Below are positions 21,425 to 22,204 of a stretch of 22,204 bases of DNA, in pieces. Location of the stretch: positions 1 to 22,204 of the IMG/VR virus record IMGVR_UViG_3300009545_000063. The stretch is one strand, 5' to 3'. Both the position numbers and the translations under genes were made by a program. The notes under the pieces were generated by a model. It was not told the DNA's origin. It searched no databases and saw only the letters and a list, made by a program, of their open reading frames with translations. The number at the start of each line of letters is the position of its first letter. Position 1 is the stretch's first letter. The DNA comes from a virus.

Positions 21425-21910
21425 ATGGGCGTTCCCTTCTTCGCGGGCCAGCGGGTGCTGGCGTCCGACCTGAACACCGCGACGCAGCAGGCCGCGTGGT
21501 CCTCGTATGCGCCGCTGTGGACGTCTAACGGCACGGCGCCCGTGCTCGGCAACGGCACGATGATCGGCTACTACGCCAAGGTGGGACGCCTGGTCACGGC
21601 CAAAATCGAGCTGAACAGTGGATCCACCACCACCTTCGGGACCGGCTACTACTCGTGGACGCTGCCGATTGTCGCCGCGGTCACCGGTGTCCCGACCAAC
21701 CAGATCGCACACTGCGGCAGCATGGGCATCTCCACCTCGGGCTCCGGAACCTTCTACACCGCGACCTCTTTCATCTCCCAGGGAACGCCCGGAAATGTCA
21801 ATGCGCTGATCAACGGCAGCGCCAACTTCATGGGCGCGGCGAACCCGGCCGCTTTCAGCGGCGCGGGCGTGCAGTTCCAGATCACCATCACCTACGAGTC
21901 GGTGTCCTGA
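21425..21910 (+). CDS. Minor tail protein, possible receptor-contact subunit
   Basis: This 161-residue protein has GGAGA five bases before ATG 21425. It opens MGVPFFAGQRVLASDLNTAT, a motif of trimeric tail fibre or collar proteins of actinophages, then WTSNGTAPVLGNGTMIGYYA and VGRLVTAKIELNSGSTTTFG with a Gly/Ser/Thr-rich beta end (FQITITYESVS). It probably sits at the tail tip. Family role in attachment is by analogy. The stop overlaps the SGNH hydrolase start (TGATG). Confidence 0.8.
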   Translation: MGVPFFAGQRVLASDLNTATQQAAWSSYAPLWTSNGTAPVLGNGTMIGYYAKVGRLVTAKIELNSGSTTTFGTGYYSWTLPIVAAVTGVPTNQIAHCGSMGISTSGSGTFYTATSFISQGTPGNVNALINGSANFMGAANPAAFSGAGVQFQITITYESVS

Positions 21911-22204
21911 TGGGTCGCCACTTGATCCGCCACCTGGCTCGCGGGTTCGTTGCGGCTCTGCTGGTACTCGGTTTCGCGGCCAACAGCCCGCAGCCTGTAC
22001 GGTTCGTGGCCCCGGTGACGGAACCGGCCACGGCGGCAACCGGCTGGACCTCGACGTGGAACGCTGCGCTCGGCTACGCGCCGGCCGTCGGCGGCTGGAA
22101 CAACCAGACCTTGAGGATGGCGGTCCGGACCAGCCTCGGCGGCGACCAGCTCCGGCTGCACCTGTCCAACCGCTTCGCCTCGGCACCGGCCGTCATCGGC
22201 CACG
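21910..22204 (+). CDS. SGNH/GDSL-type hydrolase with signal peptide, cut by window end
   Basis: The visible 98 codons begin at the ATG of a TGATG overlap with the tail gene. Residues 1-43 look like a secretion signal or membrane anchor: basic start (MGRHLIRHLARG), hydrophobic core (FVAALLVLGFAAN), then an Ala/Pro/Thr stretch ending at TAATG. The following WTSTWNAALGYAP, NNQTLRMAVRTSLGG and QLRLHLSNRFAS match the N-terminal part of secreted actinobacterial SGNH hydrolases (esterase or acylhydrolase family). The catalytic Ser, Asp and His blocks lie beyond the window, so activity cannot be judged. Being coupled to tail genes suggests a virion or export role at the cell wall. Confidence 0.75.
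   Translation, partial: MGRHLIRHLARGFVAALLVLGFAANSPQPVRFVAPVTEPATAATGWTSTWNAALGYAPAVGGWNNQTLRMAVRTSLGGDQLRLHLSNRFASAPAVIGH

Noticed and set aside
1-22204. CRISPR array, tRNA, rRNA, insertion sequence or attachment site
   Set aside because: I saw no regularly spaced direct repeats, cloverleaf sequence, transposase gene or paired att-like repeats.

Overview
The window is a contiguous piece of a siphovirus or prophage structural module from a high-GC Gram-positive host, most likely an actinobacterium of the Streptomyces type. The reasons are the G+C-rich sequence with strongly G/C-biased third codon positions, frequent GTG and TTG starts, and protein families typical of actinobacterial siphophages. 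No chromosomal housekeeping gene, integrase, tRNA or attachment site is visible, so free phage and prophage cannot be told apart from this window alone.

Layout, left to right. Two small metal-finger proteins (1-375, 372-581) lead into DNA packaging: a small-terminase-like HTH protein (592-1104) and the large terminase (1101-2507). Next comes the only break in the plus-strand order (about 2508-3009): an antisense zinc-ribbon gene (2512-2748), then an A/T-rich island with a perfect 8-bp-arm dyad, two near-identical 15-bp palindromes 48 bp apart and a possible 23-codon ORF. Head genes follow: a small membrane protein, a portal fused to a MuF-like domain (3279-5552), two small proteins, a ClpP-type prohead protease with a His-rich linker (6099-7403), an HK97-fold major capsid protein (7400-8815), a putative decoration protein and a pair of tandem paralogues (9295-10232). 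A run of small connector-region genes (10232-13702) includes a zinc-ribbon/SAP protein, a CPNDG-type zinc ribbon, a 44-residue basic protein, the head-tail adaptor and HK97-gp10-like neck proteins.

The tail section has two tail-tube-like proteins that share an N-terminus (13699-14445 and 14889-15296) on either side of a conserved 146-residue protein, a tail assembly chaperone pair joined by a predicted -1 frameshift at CCCTTTG (15633-15639), an 882-residue tape measure built largely of 11-residue Trp/Phe repeats (15913-18561), a beta-rich minor tail protein, a large tail-tip protein with a LamG-like insert (19090-21414), another minor tail protein, and the start of an SGNH/GDSL hydrolase with a signal peptide that runs off the end.

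Most adjacent plus-strand genes overlap by 1 or 4 bases (TGATG, ATGA or GTGA), so the block behaves as one translationally coupled late operon. The layout is a normal siphovirus one. The least ordinary parts are the regulatory island between terL and portal, the portal-MuF fusion, the His-rich protease linker, the Cys-rich insertion in TerL, the frameshift site, and the exported esterase-like gene coupled to the tail genes. I saw no clear evidence of a wholly new system.
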